A DNA stretch of 35,818 bases, from positions 1-35,818 of the forward strand of contig CABSMJ010000023.1 of the NCBI GenBank assembly GCA_902478785.1. Reading direction: 5' to 3'. Shown in pieces: positions 7,106 through 14,748 of the stretch. The position numbers and the translations under genes were made by a program. Positions within the stretch are counted from its first letter, which is position 1, and every line of letters begins with the position of its first letter. A model generated the notes under the pieces. The model was not told the DNA's origin. It did no database searches and saw only the letters and a list, made by a program, of their open reading frames with translations. This DNA comes from an uncultured Oscillospiraceae bacterium (GTDB lineage: Bacteria; Bacillota; Clostridia; Oscillospirales; Oscillospiraceae).

Positions 7106-7921
7106 TTAGCGGGCACGGAGCCGGCTGACAAGGGTAAAGAGCAAAAAGACCGCCAAATTGACCACCACCACCGACGCGCCCACAGGGGTGGAGAGGAGAT
7201 AGGACCCGCTCAGACCCAGGCAGAAGCACACCACCGCCAGCACACCGGCGCACAGCACCACGCCCCGGAAGCTGCGGAACAGGCGCATAGCCGACAGGGC
7301 GGGGAAGATCACCAGGCTGGAGATGAGCATGGCGCCCATCATCCGCATGCCCAGCACGATGGTCAGAGCGGTGAGGATGGACAAAAGGGTGTTGTACACC
7401 TCCACCTTCAGCCCTGTGGCCCGGGAGAAGTTCTCGTCAAAGGTGATGGCAAAGAGCTTGTGGTAAAAGAGGCAGAACAGCGCCAGCACCGCGATGCTCA
7501 ACCCCACGCTCAGTCCCACGTCGGCGTCGGACATGGCCAGGATGCTGCCGAACATATAGCTGTCCACGTCGGTGGTCATGCCGGTGGTCAGCGAGGTGAC
7601 GATGACGCCGATGGCCAGGGCGGAGGCGGAGGTGACGGCGATGGCGGCGTCGGAGTTGATGCGGCTGCCGTCGGCAATGCGCAGCAGCAAAAAGGCCGCC
7701 AGGATCACCACCGGAATGGAAAAGGCCAGGGGAGCCCAGCCCAGTGCCACTGCCACCGCCAGGGCGCCGAAGGACACATGGCTCAGTCCGTCGCCGATCA
7801 TGGAGTAGCGCTTGAGTACCAAAGAGACGCCCAGCAGGGCGGCGCACAGGGACACCAGAATCCCCACCAGGAAGGCTCGCACCAGGAAGGGATAGGTGAA
7901 CATTTCAAGTAGCAGGCTCAT
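7106..7921 (-). CDS. znuB: zinc ABC transporter permease
   Basis: Inner-membrane permease of a metal (ABC-3 family) importer, 271 aa, very hydrophobic with about eight membrane segments. Family marks include the N-terminal MLEYPFLVRAFLVG-like start and GDGLSHVSFGALAVAVALG, followed by GMRMMGAMLISSLVIFPALSA. The ATG overlaps the znuC stop as ATGA at 7918-7921. With the lipoprotein and ATPase upstream it would form a complete importer. ABC-3 systems carry zinc or manganese; zinc is favoured by the His-rich binding protein and the Fur-family regulator in the same operon. No clear terminator follows; the next 90 bases carry the promoter of the sigma gene. Confidence 0.93.
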   Translation of the reverse strand: MSLLLEMFTYPFLVRAFLVGILVSLCAALLGVSLVLKRYSMIGDGLSHVSFGALAVAVALGWAPLAFSIPVVILAAFLLLRIADGSRINSDAAIAVTSASALAIGVIVTSLTTGMTTDVDSYMFGSILAMSDADVGLSVGLSIAVLALFCLFYHKLFAITFDENFSRATGLKVEVYNTLLSILTALTIVLGMRMMGAMLISSLVIFPALSAMRLFRSFRGVVLCAGVLAVVCFCLGLSGSYLLSTPVGASVVVVNLAVFLLFTLVSRLRAR

Positions 7922-8646
7922 TTTCCACCTCCAAACCGCCGTCCCTCCGGGGAGGCCAGGTATTCCGCCACGGTGCCCTGGAAGGTGCGCCGATGGCCGA
8001 TGTGGAGGATGGTCTTGCCGTTTGCCAGGGCGGCGGGCATGTCGTGGGTCACCATCACCACGGCCATCCCCTCTTTTTCATTGAGATAGCGCAGGGTCTT
8101 GTACAGGTCCTGGGCCGCCGCCGGGTCAAGACCGGTGATGGGCTCGTCTAAAATCAGAAGCCGGGAGGCGGCACACAGGGCCCGGGCCAGGAGCACTCGC
8201 TGCTGCTGGCCGCCGGAGAGCTCCCGGTAGCAGCGCTTTTTCAGCTCCAGCACTCCCAGCTTACCCAGATTCATCATGGCCGCGGACTTCTGGGCCGGGG
8301 TGTAGAAGAAGTGGAACCCGGGGTTGTTGAGGAAGCCGGAGAGGACTACCTCCTGGACCGTGGCGGGGAAGTCCTTCTGGGCCCGGGTCTGCTGGGGAAG
8401 ATACCCGATGGCGCCCCGCTTGAGCTCCGGCGCCCGGAGAATCTCCCCAGACAGGGGAGAGAGGAGCCCCAGGAGGCTCTTGAGGAGGGTGGACTTGCCC
8501 GAGCCGTTCTCGCCCACGATGCACAGGTAGTCCCCGGCCCGGATGCTCAGATCCAGATGCTCCAGGATGGCCCGGCCCTCATAGCCCAGGGACACATCCC
8601 GGCAGCCGATGAGCTCATTTTCCATCAATTCCGTTGTATGATTCAT
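7918..8646 (-). CDS. znuC: zinc ABC transporter ATP-binding protein
   Basis: ATPase subunit, 242 aa. Walker A GENGSGKS is at 45-52, the Q-loop is near 85-86, the signature LSGGQ is at 143-147, Walker B LLILDEP is at 163-169 and the switch histidine is H201. The chosen start (8644-8646) forms an ATGA overlap with the znuA stop and has AGAAGGA upstream; an in-frame alternative 12 codons earlier lies inside znuA and lacks a ribosome binding site. Overlaps at both ends show tight coupling with znuA and znuB. Confidence 0.94.
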   Translation of the reverse strand: MNHTTELMENELIGCRDVSLGYEGRAILEHLDLSIRAGDYLCIVGENGSGKSTLLKSLLGLLSPLSGEILRAPELKRGAIGYLPQQTRAQKDFPATVQEVVLSGFLNNPGFHFFYTPAQKSAAMMNLGKLGVLELKKRCYRELSGGQQQRVLLARALCAASRLLILDEPITGLDPAAAQDLYKTLRYLNEKEGMAVVMVTHDMPAALANGKTILHIGHRRTFQGTVAEYLASPEGRRFGGGK

Positions 8647-9641
8647 GCCAGTCCTTCTTTCAATGCCTCCACATTTTGCCACATCAGGCTCAGATAGGTG
8701 GCGCCCTGTTCAAAGTCCTCCCGGGAGAGGTTGTGACAGGAGTGGAATTGCAGGGATTTTGCCCCGGTGGATTCGCAGATGACGTTGGTGATGGCCTCGC
8801 TGGAGAGCTCCAGGTGGTACACCACCGGAATGTGCTCCTCGTTGATCTTGTCGATGAGGTAGGCCAGGGTCTTCACCGAGGGCTCCGTGTCGGAGGAGCA
8901 CCCCTGGAAGGCCGCCCGGTAGCGCAGCCCATAGGTCTTGCAGAAGTATAGCAGAGGGAAGCGGTCCCCAAAGACCAGAATGTCCCGCTTGCCCTCCGCC
9001 ACCACCTGCCGGAAGGCCTCATCCAGCTCTGTCAGGTCCTCATCATAGGCTGCCAGGTTGGCGGCATAGTAGTCCGCCCCCTCCGGGTCCGCCTTGGTCA
9101 GAGCGTCGCAGACGGCCTGGGCTAGGCGCTTGGCGTTTACCGGGGAGGTCCAGATGTGCTCGTCGTATTCGATCTCGTCGCTGTCCTCCTCGTGGCCCTC
9201 GTGGTCATGGTCGTGGCCGCCTTCGGCTTCCATGCCCTCCACCAGCTCCTCCTCCAGCACGTCCACATAGTCCATCATCCGGCAGACCACTTGATCAGGC
9301 GCATTGTATGCGTCCATGGTCTCGTCCACCCACACCTCGCCCTCGCCGCCGTTGTAGAGGAACACGTCGGCCTCGCTGATGCGGATCACGTCCAGCGGGG
9401 TGGGCTCAAAGCTGTGGCTCTCCCGTCCGGGGGAGAGCAGCAGCGTCACCTCCACCCGGTCGCCGCCGATCTGCCGGGCAAAGTCGTAGTAGGGGAACAG
9501 GGTGGATACCACCTGGACCTTGCTCTCATCCTGGTCGACCTGGGGACCGCAGCCACTGAGGGCGGAGAGCAGCACCAGCACTGCCAGCACCGCCCCGGTG
9601 AGGCGGAAGCCCCTCCGGCGGGCGCGGTCAGCTCTCTTCAT
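8643..9641 (-). CDS. znuA: zinc-binding lipoprotein of ABC transporter (ZnuA/AdcA-like)
   Basis: Cluster A-I substrate-binding protein, 332 aa. An Arg-rich start and hydrophobic core are followed by a lipobox ending at C31 (ALSGC), so it is a lipoprotein on the outer face of the membrane. Likely ligands are H76 (SPGRESHSFEPTP), a His/Asp/Glu-rich flexible loop at about 142-162 (H143, H145, H147, H150), H162 (YDEHIW), and a C-terminal region. The His-rich loop is typical of zinc rather than manganese binders. The start at 9639-9641 has AGGAGG 9 bases before it; a GTG seven codons earlier would place that AGGAGG inside the gene. It overlaps the fur-like gene by 14 bases and znuC by 4. Confidence 0.92.
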   Translation of the reverse strand: MKRADRARRRGFRLTGAVLAVLVLLSALSGCGPQVDQDESKVQVVSTLFPYYDFARQIGGDRVEVTLLLSPGRESHSFEPTPLDVIRISEADVFLYNGGEGEVWVDETMDAYNAPDQVVCRMMDYVDVLEEELVEGMEAEGGHDHDHEGHEEDSDEIEYDEHIWTSPVNAKRLAQAVCDALTKADPEGADYYAANLAAYDEDLTELDEAFRQVVAEGKRDILVFGDRFPLLYFCKTYGLRYRAAFQGCSSDTEPSVKTLAYLIDKINEEHIPVVYHLELSSEAITNVICESTGAKSLQFHSCHNLSREDFEQGATYLSLMWQNVEALKEGLA

Positions 9642-10038
9642 GGGCAGCGTCCTCCTTGGCACAGGTCTCGCACAGACCGTACAGCAGCGTCTTGCGGGGA
9701 TTGATGATAAAGTGGTGCTCCTCCTGGATGTGGCGGTAGAGGGGAGAGAGCTGGGCGCAGTCCAGATGGAGGATGCGGCCGCAGCGCTCGCACTTGAGCA
9801 AAAAGCAGTCGCCCACTGCGTGATCGCAGTACTGGTAGCAGGCCCCCTCCTCGGTGTTGATCTTGTGGACCCGGCCCTGGGCTTCCAGCTTGTCCAGCTG
9901 GCGGTAGATAGTGGCCACGCCCACAGCTACACCCTTGGCCCGCAGCTCCTCTGCCAGCTCCAGGGCCGTTACATGGCCGTCCCGGTGGGACTCGATACAG
10001 GAGAGCACTGCCTGTTGCTGCCTGGTATGGTACGGCAT
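9628..10038 (-). CDS. Fur-family metal-dependent repressor (Fur/Zur/PerR)
   Basis: Metal-sensing DNA-binding protein, 136 aa. It has an N-terminal winged helix (about 1-75, recognition helix region GVAVGVATIYRQLDKLEAQG) and a C-terminal dimerisation domain with two CxxC pairs, C83/C86 and C123/C126, the structural zinc site of this family. Position at the head of the znuACB operon suggests a Zur role, but the palindrome over its promoter is closer to a Fur box, so metal specificity is open. The ATG at 10036-10038 has AGGAGG upstream; the frame continues further upstream only through the promoter region. Confidence 0.92.
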   Translation of the reverse strand: MPYHTRQQQAVLSCIESHRDGHVTALELAEELRAKGVAVGVATIYRQLDKLEAQGRVHKINTEEGACYQYCDHAVGDCFLLKCERCGRILHLDCAQLSPLYRHIQEEHHFIINPRKTLLYGLCETCAKEDAAHEES

Positions 10039-10054
10039 GCGATCGCCTCCTAAT

Positions 10055-10075
10055 TGAAAATGAGAATCATTTTCA
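10055..10075. promoter_or_regulatory. Fur-box-like operator
   Basis: TGAAAATGA (10055-10063) and TCATTTTCA (10067-10075) form a perfect 9-bp inverted repeat around GAA. Compared with the classic 19-bp Fur box GATAATGATAATCATTATC it matches at 16 of 19 positions by my count. It lies immediately downstream of the -10 box, over the expected transcription start of the fur-znu operon, a typical repressor position. Confidence 0.8.
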
Positions 10076-10076
10076 T

Positions 10077-10104
10077 AGTATAGACGGATTGGTGAAAATG
10101 TCAA
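10077..10104 (-). promoter_or_regulatory. SigA-type promoter of the fur-znuACB operon
   Basis: On the minus strand, -35 TTGACA (10099-10104) and -10 TATACT (10077-10082) are separated by 16 bases. The Fur-box-like palindrome starts right after the -10. Confidence 0.8.
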
Positions 10105-10110
10105 GAGGGG

Positions 10111-10139
10111 TTGCAAAAAGTCCGCCGGTAAGGTATGGT
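10111..10139 (+). promoter_or_regulatory. SigA-type promoter of the nucleotidyltransferase gene
   Basis: TTGCAA (10111-10116), a 17-base spacer, and TATGGT (10134-10139). It is divergent from the fur-znu promoter, with the -35 boxes 6 bases apart. Confidence 0.6.
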
Positions 10140-10192
10140 AGGGAGGAACAGTCGCGGGGCGACCCGATGAAACGAATGAAGGAGTGTGCTGT

Positions 10193-11110
10193 ATGAAGGC
10201 GGCATTGGTTATTATGGCAGCGGGACTGGGGTCCCGTTACGGCGGCAGCAAGCAGGTGGACGGCATCGGTCCCAACGGGGAGATCCTGATGGAGTACTCC
10301 ATCTACGACGCGCTGCGTGCCGGCTTCACCAAGGTGGTGTTCATCATCAAGCCGGATATGGAGCAGCTGGTGCGGGACCTGGTGGGGGACCGGCTGGAGC
10401 GGATGAAGGCAGCGGACGGAAGCCCGGTGGAGGTCCGCTATGCCTTCCAGGATTTCTCCTCGGTGCCGGCGTTCTATCACATCCCCCCGGAGCGCACCAA
10501 GCCCTTCGGTACGGTCCACGCGGTGCTGTGTGCCGCCGATGCGGTGCAGGAGCCCTTCTGCGTCATCAACGCTGACGACTACTATGGTGTGGATGCCTAT
10601 CGCACCATCTATGAGGAGCTGGGCCGCCTGAAACCGGAGGGGGAGGCCACCATGGTGGGGTATCTCCTTAAGAACACCGCCAGCCTCAACGGCACCGTCT
10701 CCCGGGGCGTATGCCGGGTCAGCGAGGGCAAGCTGGTTTCCGTGCGGGAGGCCCTGAAGGTCCAGCTTTATGCCGACGGGTCTTTGAAGGACCTGGATCA
10801 GGATAAGGCTCTGGACCCGGAGACCGTGGTGTCCATGAACTTCTGGGGCTTCACCCCCAGCATCTTCCCGGCCCTGCGGACCTATTTTGAAAACTTCCTC
10901 CGCACCCAGGCCGGGGACAACCCCAAGGCCGAGTGCCTGCTGCCGGTGATGGTGGGCAGCGAGCTGGAGGCGGGCCGGCTGACAGTGTCCGTGCTCCACT
11001 CGGCGGACCGCTGGTTCGGCATGACCTACCATGAGGACCGCCAGGTGGTGGCCCAGGAGCTGCAAAAGCTCCACGACGCCGGGGTGTATCCCCCCTCCCT
11101 GCGGGCATAA
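10193..11110 (+). CDS. sugar-type nucleotidyltransferase
   Basis: NTP_transferase family enzyme (GT-A-like fold), 305 aa, of the kind that joins a nucleotide to a sugar phosphate or similar small phosphate. The N-terminal nucleotide-binding loop reads MAAGLGSRYGGSKQ, and a metal-binding acidic motif NADDYYG lies at about residues 124-130. The start at 10193 has AAGGAG 8 bases upstream; an earlier ATG at 10184 has no suitable site. The substrate cannot be told from sequence: glucose-1-phosphate uridylyltransferase and phosphocholine/amino-sugar types are both possible. It is a single-gene unit between the fur-znu promoter and a bidirectional terminator. Confidence 0.85.
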   Translation: MKAALVIMAAGLGSRYGGSKQVDGIGPNGEILMEYSIYDALRAGFTKVVFIIKPDMEQLVRDLVGDRLERMKAADGSPVEVRYAFQDFSSVPAFYHIPPERTKPFGTVHAVLCAADAVQEPFCVINADDYYGVDAYRTIYEELGRLKPEGEATMVGYLLKNTASLNGTVSRGVCRVSEGKLVSVREALKVQLYADGSLKDLDQDKALDPETVVSMNFWGFTPSIFPALRTYFENFLRTQAGDNPKAECLLPVMVGSELEAGRLTVSVLHSADRWFGMTYHEDRQVVAQELQKLHDAGVYPPSLRA

Positions 11111-11118
11111 AAGAGAAA

Positions 11119-11156
11119 AAAACAAGCGGCACAGCGAAAAGCTGTGCCGCTTGTTT
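11119..11156. terminator. bidirectional intrinsic terminator
   Basis: AACAAGCGGCACAGC (11121-11135) pairs perfectly with 11141-11155 around GAAAA. On the plus strand TTTGCGTTTT follows; on the minus strand a long T-run follows (the A-run at 11112-11120). It serves the convergent nucleotidyltransferase and DUF4358 genes. Confidence 0.92.
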
Positions 11157-11175
11157 GCGTTTTAAGGGGAGATGC

Positions 11176-11640
11176 TCAGCTGCCGAAGGCTTCGTCCAGA
11201 ATGGACTGGGCCTCTTCCGGCTGGGAGCAGACGCACACCACCACATAGGTGCCGTGCTGCTCGGCGATGGCCTTTTCCAGCTTGGCGGACTCGTCAGGCA
11301 TGTAGTCGGCATAGCTCTCCGCCCGGTCGGCAATGCGCTGCTGGGCAGTGGAGAGCAGCTCTGCGGCGCCGTCGGCATCCTCCGCCTGGAACAGCGCCAC
11401 CTCGTCAGCGGTGGTGCCGCTGCTGCTCCACACCAGGGCCTGGGCCGTGGCGGTGTCGCCGTAGAGCATCTTGATGGTGTCGCTGTCCAGCTCGTAGAGG
11501 TCCTCACCGCACAGAGCGGTCAGCTCCTGGCCCAAAGAGGCCAGGTCCACGTCTGCCGTTTCCGTGCCGCTTTGGCCGCAGGCGCACAGACTCAGGGTCA
11601 GCAAAGCAGTCAGAAATACCGCTGTCAGGGTTCTTTTCAT
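11176..11640 (-). CDS. DUF4358 family lipoprotein
   Basis: Secreted lipoprotein of 154 aa. The signal peptide ends in LCAC with the likely lipidated residue at C21. The remainder resembles DUF4358 proteins of Clostridia: DLYELDSDTIKMLYGD, a central ADEVALFQAEDADGAAEL region, YADYMPDESAKLEKA, and a beta-rich GTYVVVCVCSQPEEAQSIL tail. Function is unknown. The start at 11638-11640 has AAGGAG upstream; an ATG 7 codons earlier lacks one. It lies 42 bases downstream of an SGNH hydrolase gene and is probably co-transcribed. DUF4358 proteins are often found near SGNH and membrane O-acyltransferase genes, from my general knowledge, which hints at an envelope-modification role (inference). Confidence 0.8.
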   Translation of the reverse strand: MKRTLTAVFLTALLTLSLCACGQSGTETADVDLASLGQELTALCGEDLYELDSDTIKMLYGDTATAQALVWSSSGTTADEVALFQAEDADGAAELLSTAQQRIADRAESYADYMPDESAKLEKAIAEQHGTYVVVCVCSQPEEAQSILDEAFGS

Positions 11641-11682
11641 CGTTCTCTTCTCCTTATCCATATATGTGTTGTGAAATTCCCA

Positions 11683-12585
11683 TCAGGGTGCCGTGTGGGT
11701 GGTGAGATAGGTCAGCCAGGTCTTGCATCCCTCGGGTTTGAGGTGGACTCCGTCAAAGGAGATATCCGCGGGCAGTTTGCCGTTTTCGTCCTCCACCGCT
11801 TCTGATACATCCAAATACCAGACTTCCTTTTCCTCGGCCAGTTCCATCAACAGCTCATTGTACTGATTGATCCGGTCATTGTTGACGTAGTATCCCTCAT
11901 CATCCTTGGCTTGCGTCACCGGGAGGATGGACTCAATGTAGATGACCGCGTCGGGCTGGATCTGACGAATCTGATCAATGAGGGCGCCGTAGTGCTCCGC
12001 AAACAGGTCTGGATACACCCAGCCCAGCTCGTTCATACCCAGCATGAGGTAGACCTTGGTAAAACTCTTTTGGGCCAAAGCATCCATGATGGAGACCTTG
12101 GCGCCGGAGCTCAGCCGCTCGGTGGCTTTGGTGGACACAGTGTCCACCGTGGCGCCTACGGAGGTCAGATAGGAGGCATTGCCCAGTCCGGCATAGAGTT
12201 TGAAGCCCTCCATCCGGGAATCACCGATAAAGACCGCGTCGTCAAAATAGCTCAGGTCCACAGCTTCCGACTCTCCCACCAGACGGGACGAGACCTTTGT
12301 ATCTTCTTCGCTGCCGGAAGGCTGCTGTCCAGTTTCGGTTTCCGAAGACTCTGTTTCATCAGCATCCTGGTCCGTGCTCTGGGGGACATCCTGGGGCTCT
12401 TCCACTGGACGGGATACAGGCTGTGTGGATTTTTTGTGGACCGTTGGCTCATTGGCCGGTACAAAAGGTGTCATCAATACGACTGTCAGAATGATCACCG
12501 CTGCCAATGCCCATTTCCAGGGCGAACGGCGCCGCCGTCTTCTCCTGCTGCTTCGTCTGGTTCTTTGTGCTCGATTTCCGTTCAT
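11683..12585 (-). CDS. membrane-anchored SGNH/GDSL-family hydrolase
   Basis: 300-aa protein with a very Arg-rich cytoplasmic start (residues 7-20), one membrane segment (about 23-43), and a Ser/Thr/Glu/Asp-rich stalk (about 50-105). The extracellular SGNH domain runs from about 112. Catalytic blocks are visible: GDSR with S123 (block I), GMNELG with N185 (block III), and DGVHL with D278 and H281 (block V). The family includes esterases and acetyltransferase partners acting on cell-wall glycans; the substrate is unknown. The ATG at 12583-12585 has GAGGAG 9 bases upstream. A TTG nine codons earlier would put that site inside the gene. Confidence 0.87.
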   Translation of the reverse strand: MNGNRAQRTRRSSRRRRRRRSPWKWALAAVIILTVVLMTPFVPANEPTVHKKSTQPVSRPVEEPQDVPQSTDQDADETESSETETGQQPSGSEEDTKVSSRLVGESEAVDLSYFDDAVFIGDSRMEGFKLYAGLGNASYLTSVGATVDTVSTKATERLSSGAKVSIMDALAQKSFTKVYLMLGMNELGWVYPDLFAEHYGALIDQIRQIQPDAVIYIESILPVTQAKDDEGYYVNNDRINQYNELLMELAEEKEVWYLDVSEAVEDENGKLPADISFDGVHLKPEGCKTWLTYLTTHTAP

Positions 12586-12792
12586 AGCGCTCTGCTCCTC
12601 CTGCCGCTCCAAGTCCGCTGTATCGTTTTTCCGCCTTCCTGCCCCAAAGGGAGAAAGGCAGTTTTATGTCAATCGCTGCTGTCTTATTCTATCCTGAAAC
12701 TAGACGTTTTTCGACAACAAAAAGTTGAAGGAATCGTTAAAAAACAGTAACAAAATTTTACCACCCTCATGCAGGCCCGTTGTATAGGTCCC

Positions 12793-12821
12793 TTGACTTT
12801 TTCATACCCGTCCCTTATGAT
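12793..12821 (+). promoter_or_regulatory. SigA-type promoter of the moaA operon
   Basis: TTGACT (12793-12798), a 17-base spacer, and TATGAT (12816-12821). The start would be near 12828, giving a leader of only about 40 bases. That leaves no room for a molybdenum-cofactor riboswitch, and I see no ModE-type palindrome. The rest of 12586-12792 is AT-rich and holds the upstream region of the SGNH gene, where I see no clear promoter. Confidence 0.8.
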
Positions 12822-12869
12822 AGGGAAAAGCGTGATACTTTTCAAAAAATAACGTAGGAGGGGATGTGC

Positions 12870-13814
12870 ATGCGCGACGACTGCGGGCGGGAAATCGACT
12901 ATCTGCGCCTGTCGGTGACGGACCGGTGCAACTACCGCTGCCGGTACTGCATGCCGCCCCAGGGAGTGCCCAAGAAGGCCCATGAGGATATCCTCACCCT
13001 CGAAGAGCTGGAGGAGATCGCCCAGGCGGCGGTAGGCTGCGGCGTGAAGAAGATCCGCCTCACCGGCGGAGAGCCTCTGGTGCGGCGAGGGCTCGTGGAG
13101 CTGTGCCGCCGCCTGCGGGCCATCCCGGGCCTGGAGGAGCTGTGTCTGACCACCAACGGCTCGCTGCTGCCTCAGCTGGCCGGGCCTTTGCGGGAGGCTG
13201 GGGTGGACCGGCTGAACATCAGCCTGGACACCCTGCGGCCGGACCGGTTCGCCCAAATGACCCGGCTGGGGACGCTCTCAGACGTGCTCGAGGGTATCCA
13301 GGCGGCGGAGGACGCCGGCTTTCACGGTTTGAAACTGGACACCGTCCTCATCGGGGGTTTCAACGACGACGAGATCGCCGACTTTGCGGCCCTGACCCGG
13401 GACCACCACTGGGAGGTGCGGTTCATCGAGCTCATGCCCATGGGGCCCTGCGCGGACTGGGACAGGAGCTGCTTTCTGCCCAACACCGCGGTGCTGGAGC
13501 GCATGCCGGAACTCCGGGCGGTGGATGCCCAGGGGGTGGCCCGGCGGTACCGGCTGCCCGGCGCGGTGGGCACCGTGGGACTTATCTCCCCGGTGAGCCA
13601 CGACTTCTGCGCCCAGTGCCGCCGCATTCGGGTGACGGCGGACGGCAAGCTCAAGGGCTGCCTTCACAGCCGGGAGGAGATCCCTCTCCGGGGCCTCCAC
13701 GGCGCAGAGCTGGAGGATGCCCTCCGGCAGGGCATCCTGCAAAAGCCCGCTGGGCACCATCTTTCGGAGCGCCGGAGCGATACGCCCCGGAACATGAACC
13801 AAATTGGAGGCTGA
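12870..13814 (+). CDS. moaA: GTP 3',8-cyclase MoaA
   Basis: Radical SAM enzyme for the first step of molybdopterin synthesis (GTP to 3',8-cyclo-GTP). The product is 314 aa. The SAM cluster motif CxxxCxxC is at C20, C24 and C27 (DRCNYRCRYC). The second 4Fe-4S cluster uses C247, C250 and C264. The protein ends in MNQIGG, keeping the C-terminal Gly-Gly needed for activity in the family. The start at 12870 is preferred over the ATG at 12864 because AGGAGG lies 8 bases before it and only 2 before the other. moaC follows 3 bases after the stop. Confidence 0.96.
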   Translation: MRDDCGREIDYLRLSVTDRCNYRCRYCMPPQGVPKKAHEDILTLEELEEIAQAAVGCGVKKIRLTGGEPLVRRGLVELCRRLRAIPGLEELCLTTNGSLLPQLAGPLREAGVDRLNISLDTLRPDRFAQMTRLGTLSDVLEGIQAAEDAGFHGLKLDTVLIGGFNDDEIADFAALTRDHHWEVRFIELMPMGPCADWDRSCFLPNTAVLERMPELRAVDAQGVARRYRLPGAVGTVGLISPVSHDFCAQCRRIRVTADGKLKGCLHSREEIPLRGLHGAELEDALRQGILQKPAGHHLSERRSDTPRNMNQIGG

Positions 13815-13817
13815 ATC

Positions 13818-14297
13818 ATGGGAGAACTGACCCATTTCAATGAACAGGGCCGGGCCAGGATGGTGGATGTGACGGACAAGGCCGTCACCCACCGCACCGC
13901 CGTGGCCGCCGGGGAGATCCACATGGCCCCGGAGACCCTGCAAAAGATCAAGGACGGCACCGTAAAAAAGGGGGACGTGCTGGCGGTGGCCCAGGTGGCG
14001 GGCATTCAGGCCGCCAAGCACACCTGGGAGCTGATCCCCATGTGCCACCCGCTGCCCCTCACGGGCATCGACATCACCTTCGCCCTGTCGGATGCTCCCT
14101 GTCTGGTGGCCATCCGGGCGGCGGTCACCTGCACCGGCGTCACCGGTGTGGAGATGGAGGCCCTGACCGCCGTGTCCGCGGCGGCATTGACCATCTACGA
14201 CATGTGCAAGGCCATCCAGAGGGACATGCACATCGAGAACATCCGCCTGCTGGAAAAGTCCGGCGGCAAGAGCGGCAACTACATTGCGGAGGGATGA
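13818..14297 (+). CDS. moaC: cyclic pyranopterin monophosphate synthase MoaC
   Basis: Second enzyme of molybdopterin synthesis, acting on the MoaA product. 159 aa, normal length. Conserved parts seen are the N-terminal ARMVDVTDKAVTHRTAVA, the active-site PMCHPLPLTG, TGVEMEALTAVSAAALTIYD and the C-terminal LLEKSGGKSGNY. GGAGG lies just before the ATG, within the last codons of moaA. Co-transcribed with moaA. Confidence 0.97.
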   Translation: MGELTHFNEQGRARMVDVTDKAVTHRTAVAAGEIHMAPETLQKIKDGTVKKGDVLAVAQVAGIQAAKHTWELIPMCHPLPLTGIDITFALSDAPCLVAIRAAVTCTGVTGVEMEALTAVSAAALTIYDMCKAIQRDMHIENIRLLEKSGGKSGNYIAEG

Positions 14298-14304
14298 GGA
14301 GACT

Positions 14305-14748
14305 ATGGCAAACGTTGTATCAGTGAATATCAGCCAGCGCAAGGGCGAGCAGAAGCACCCGGTGCCGGAGATCCACCTGAAGCTCCGCCACGGCATCGTA
14401 GGGGACGCCCACGCCGGCAACTGGCACCGGCAGATCAGCCTCCTGGCGGAGGAGAGCGTGGACACCATGCGGGAAAACTGCCCCATCCCCCTGGACGCGG
14501 GGGTGTTCGCGGAGAATATCAACACCCGTGGGCTGGACCTCAAGCACCTGCCTGTGGGCACCCACCTGCGGGTGGGCCCGGCGGAGCTGGAGGTGACCCA
14601 GATCGGCAAGGAGTGCCACAGTGACTGCGCCATCAAGAAGGCGGTGGGCAAGTGCGTCATGCCCACGGAGGGCATCTTTGCCGTGGTGGTGCAGGAGGGC
14701 ACCGTCCGCCCTGGGGATAAGATCGAGATTTTGGAGGCTGGGAAATGA
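14305..14748 (+). CDS. MOSC domain protein
   Basis: 147-aa stand-alone MOSC domain, a beta-rich fold linked to molybdenum cofactor handling, such as sulfur transfer to the cofactor. Visible features are GIVGDAHAG at about residues 32-40, LPVGTHLRVG, an ECHSDC cysteine segment at about 100-105 and a VRPGDKIEI ending. The start at 14305 is chosen over an ATG 7 codons earlier because that one overlaps the end of moaC and the typical MANVVSVNIS opening follows here. It overlaps the next gene by ATGA. The exact reaction is not known; the context is molybdopterin synthesis. Confidence 0.88.
   Translation: MANVVSVNISQRKGEQKHPVPEIHLKLRHGIVGDAHAGNWHRQISLLAEESVDTMRENCPIPLDAGVFAENINTRGLDLKHLPVGTHLRVGPAELEVTQIGKECHSDCAIKKAVGKCVMPTEGIFAVVVQEGTVRPGDKIEILEAGK

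Noticed and set aside
12828..12869. Molybdenum-cofactor riboswitch before moaA
   Set aside because: The predicted leader is only about 40 bases, far shorter than a Moco aptamer, and no matching stems are seen.
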